DNA of 55,061 nt, taken from NCBI GenBank assembly GCA_024400835.1, contig JAKSMC010000022.1, positions 1-55,061 of the forward strand. Direction: 5' to 3'. The stretch is from Bacteroidales bacterium (GTDB taxonomy: Bacteria; Bacteroidota; Bacteroidia; Bacteroidales; WCHB1-69). The stretch's first letter is position 1. Each line of letters opens with the position of its first letter. Under the pieces are notes generated by a model, which was given only the letters and a program-made list of their open reading frames with translations, was not told the origin of the DNA and searched no databases. Below are positions 53,533 to 55,061 of this stretch, one piece after another. The translations under genes and the position numbers were made by a program.

Positions 53533-54774
53533 ATGAAAAAGACAATATCTTTGATTATTATAGCATTTAGTTGTCTCCACCTTTTTGCGCAAAATCAGGA
53601 AACGACAAAACCGTCTGTTCTTATTGGCGCTCGCGCAGGCATAGACCTCTTCGATATGCGTTATTCCTCTGACGACATCAGCATTTATCGACACCATTAT
53701 GGTGTGAGAGAACAGATCGGTATTTTCGCCGAATACGCCTACCTTTGGAAAGGCCTCTCCATACGCTGCGACCTGCTCTATTCCCCTCGCGGGGCACACT
53801 TGTCCTGGAAAGACATTGACTACAAACTCCGCTCCTACTATTTCGACATCCGCATCCCCATCAGCTACACATTCCTGCGGGACAAAAAAGTGCAACCTTA
53901 CGTGATGGTGGCTCCTAATGTGAATTTCGTTTTGGGTGGAAATGCTCGTTACTATTCAGACTACTTATTCATGACCTACAACGAGAAACTATCCAAAGCA
54001 AACTTCCAACCTGTCGATTTCAGTATCTTTTTTGGCGCTGGTGCCAAAGCTCCGCTGTCTATCGGCAATCAGACGTTCTATGTGGGTGGCGAGTTCGGTT
54101 ACAACTTAGGCGTCATCAACACTTTCAGCAAAATGGAGTTGAATAACACAGCACACGCCGTTAATCTTCCCCAATATGAAGTGAACGGCACGCGCAAAAA
54201 CGGCGGATTCGAGTTGGCGGCAACGTTCGCTTGGGCCATCCCGCAAGTGAAAAAAACACCAAAAATTGAAAAAACCATAGTTGAGGAACCTGCACCCACT
54301 CCCACTCCGGTTGAGCCTGTGATTGAGGAGCCTAAAAACGACAACCTCATCGAATACACACCGAAAGAGTGCTACTCCATCGAAGAAATTCAAGCATTCA
54401 TCACGCTGAAAATGTCTATTGACGACAAGCGTATCTGTATGTTCGATATGAAGTTCGAATTTGCCTCTTCTGTTCTAAAGAAGGAGTCTGAAAAGCAATT
54501 GGACAAATTCGTCGAGATGTATCGGAAATCTCCTACAATGAAGTTGCTTATCAACGGCCACACAGACAACGTCGGCAGTGACGAGTACAATCAGAAGCTA
54601 TCGGAAGACCGCGCAAAATCAGTGTATGACTATTTCTTGAAGCACGGTATCCCCGCAGACAAGATGTCCGTCAAGGGATTTGGCAGCAAATATCCTATTG
54701 ACACTAATGAGACGGAGGAAGGTAGAGCCAAAAACCGCCGTGTAGAAGTGGACATAGTGAACCTGTCAGAATAA
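53533..54774 (+). CDS. OmpA-family outer-membrane protein
   Basis: A 413-residue protein. Signal peptide about 1-19 (LFAQ cleavage). An eight-stranded-type outer-membrane barrel spans ~25-240 (VLIGARAGIDLFDMRYSS; GIFAEYAYLWKGLSIRCDLL; FYVGGEFGYNLGVI). A Pro/Glu-rich linker lies at ~250-275. The OmpA C-terminal peptidoglycan-binding domain follows (~305-413), with FEFASSVLKKESEKQLDKF, NGHTDNVGSDEYNQKLSEDR and GFGSKYPIDTNETEEGRAKN leading to RRVEVDI. The Asp and Arg that contact diaminopimelate are present (HTDN; NRRVE). It likely links the outer membrane to the cell wall. Confidence 0.94.
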   Translation: MKKTISLIIIAFSCLHLFAQNQETTKPSVLIGARAGIDLFDMRYSSDDISIYRHHYGVREQIGIFAEYAYLWKGLSIRCDLLYSPRGAHLSWKDIDYKLRSYYFDIRIPISYTFLRDKKVQPYVMVAPNVNFVLGGNARYYSDYLFMTYNEKLSKANFQPVDFSIFFGAGAKAPLSIGNQTFYVGGEFGYNLGVINTFSKMELNNTAHAVNLPQYEVNGTRKNGGFELAATFAWAIPQVKKTPKIEKTIVEEPAPTPTPVEPVIEEPKNDNLIEYTPKECYSIEEIQAFITLKMSIDDKRICMFDMKFEFASSVLKKESEKQLDKFVEMYRKSPTMKLLINGHTDNVGSDEYNQKLSEDRAKSVYDYFLKHGIPADKMSVKGFGSKYPIDTNETEEGRAKNRRVEVDIVNLSE

Positions 54775-55061
54775 CACGCCACCGAAGGATTTGAAAATTC
54801 CAACAAGCAAAGCAAACGACATGGTTTTTGAAAATTGTATTTTCCCACGAATTAGCACGAATGGGCACGAATTATATTGAGGTTAATATTCATTCGTGAT
54901 AATTAGTGAAAATTCGTGGGCAGTTGTTTCCCCGCCTACGGCGCACTTCCACGAATTAGAATAATGAGAATAATTGGAATAATTATTTTACTAATTTTTT
55001 TTAATGTGTCTTAAACTGAAAAAAGTTGACTCTAAAAGAGACAACAATGACACAACAGAGA
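54775..55061. repeat. Intergenic region with right copy of the dispersed repeat
   Basis: No gene to the window end. 54841-54873 repeats 47321-47353 exactly. Further imperfect CACGAAT / ATTCGTG words (to about 54975) form a longer dyad element. Confidence 0.7.

Overview
The window reads as chromosome of a member of the Bacteroidales (phylum Bacteroidota). The evidence is consistent: five proteins end in type IX secretion (T9SS) type A sorting domains, many promoters carry the Bacteroidota -7 box TAnnTTTG, Shine-Dalgarno sequences are weak, and the core genes (dnaN, gyrB, atpHAG, ftsE, a DUF2851 protein) match that group. The lysine 5,6-aminomutase genes suggest an anaerobe able to ferment lysine. 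No tRNA, 5S/16S/23S rRNA or CRISPR array was recognised.

Layout. 1-14.2 kb is mostly core: the 3' end of a repetitive T9SS adhesin-like gene, a DUF2851 gene, yraN, the RNase P RNA gene directly behind dnaN, pyrE, atpH-atpA-atpG, a two-gene cell-envelope operon (a predicted outer-membrane protein and a helix-hairpin-helix/beta-barrel protein), then gyrB-ftsE on the minus strand. 14.6-27 kb is an accessory island, entirely on the minus strand: a broken Fic gene, two DUF4143-type ATPases, an actin/Hsp70-like (ASKHA-like) protein, a DUF6557-like protein, a 73-aa protein, a BRO-N protein, a truncated FtsZ-like protein, and a five-gene operon (WYL regulator, DEDDh exonuclease, two PD-(D/E)XK nucleases, a metallophosphoesterase). 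27.3-47.1 kb is dominated by secreted proteins (WG-repeat, a giant fibronectin-type protein, a C10 cysteine protease, two paralogous T9SS cargos) around the lysine 5,6-aminomutase genes kamD and kamE. 47.4-54.8 kb is a plus-strand block: TPR protein, ECF sigma factor, a membrane anti-sigma-like protein with a papain-like (C39-like) domain, two lipoproteins, an XRE-type regulator and an OmpA-family protein. It is bracketed by two copies of a 33-bp dispersed repeat.

The most striking observation is in the accessory island. Six genes or operons on the minus strand share one promoter architecture, TGTGCC-N7-GGCACA-N9-TAnnTTTG, with identical spacing in every copy, and a seventh degenerate copy lies beside the broken Fic gene. 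The dyad overlaps the -33 position, where core promoters in this window (gyrB, and the WG and TPR genes) have TTTG. The linked genes include a truncated FtsZ-like protein, an ASKHA-like protein and the WYL-led nuclease operon. I read this as a candidate locally co-regulated accessory or defence regulon, perhaps controlled by the WYL protein, whose own operon carries the site. The co-occurrence and spacing are seen directly; the function is inference.
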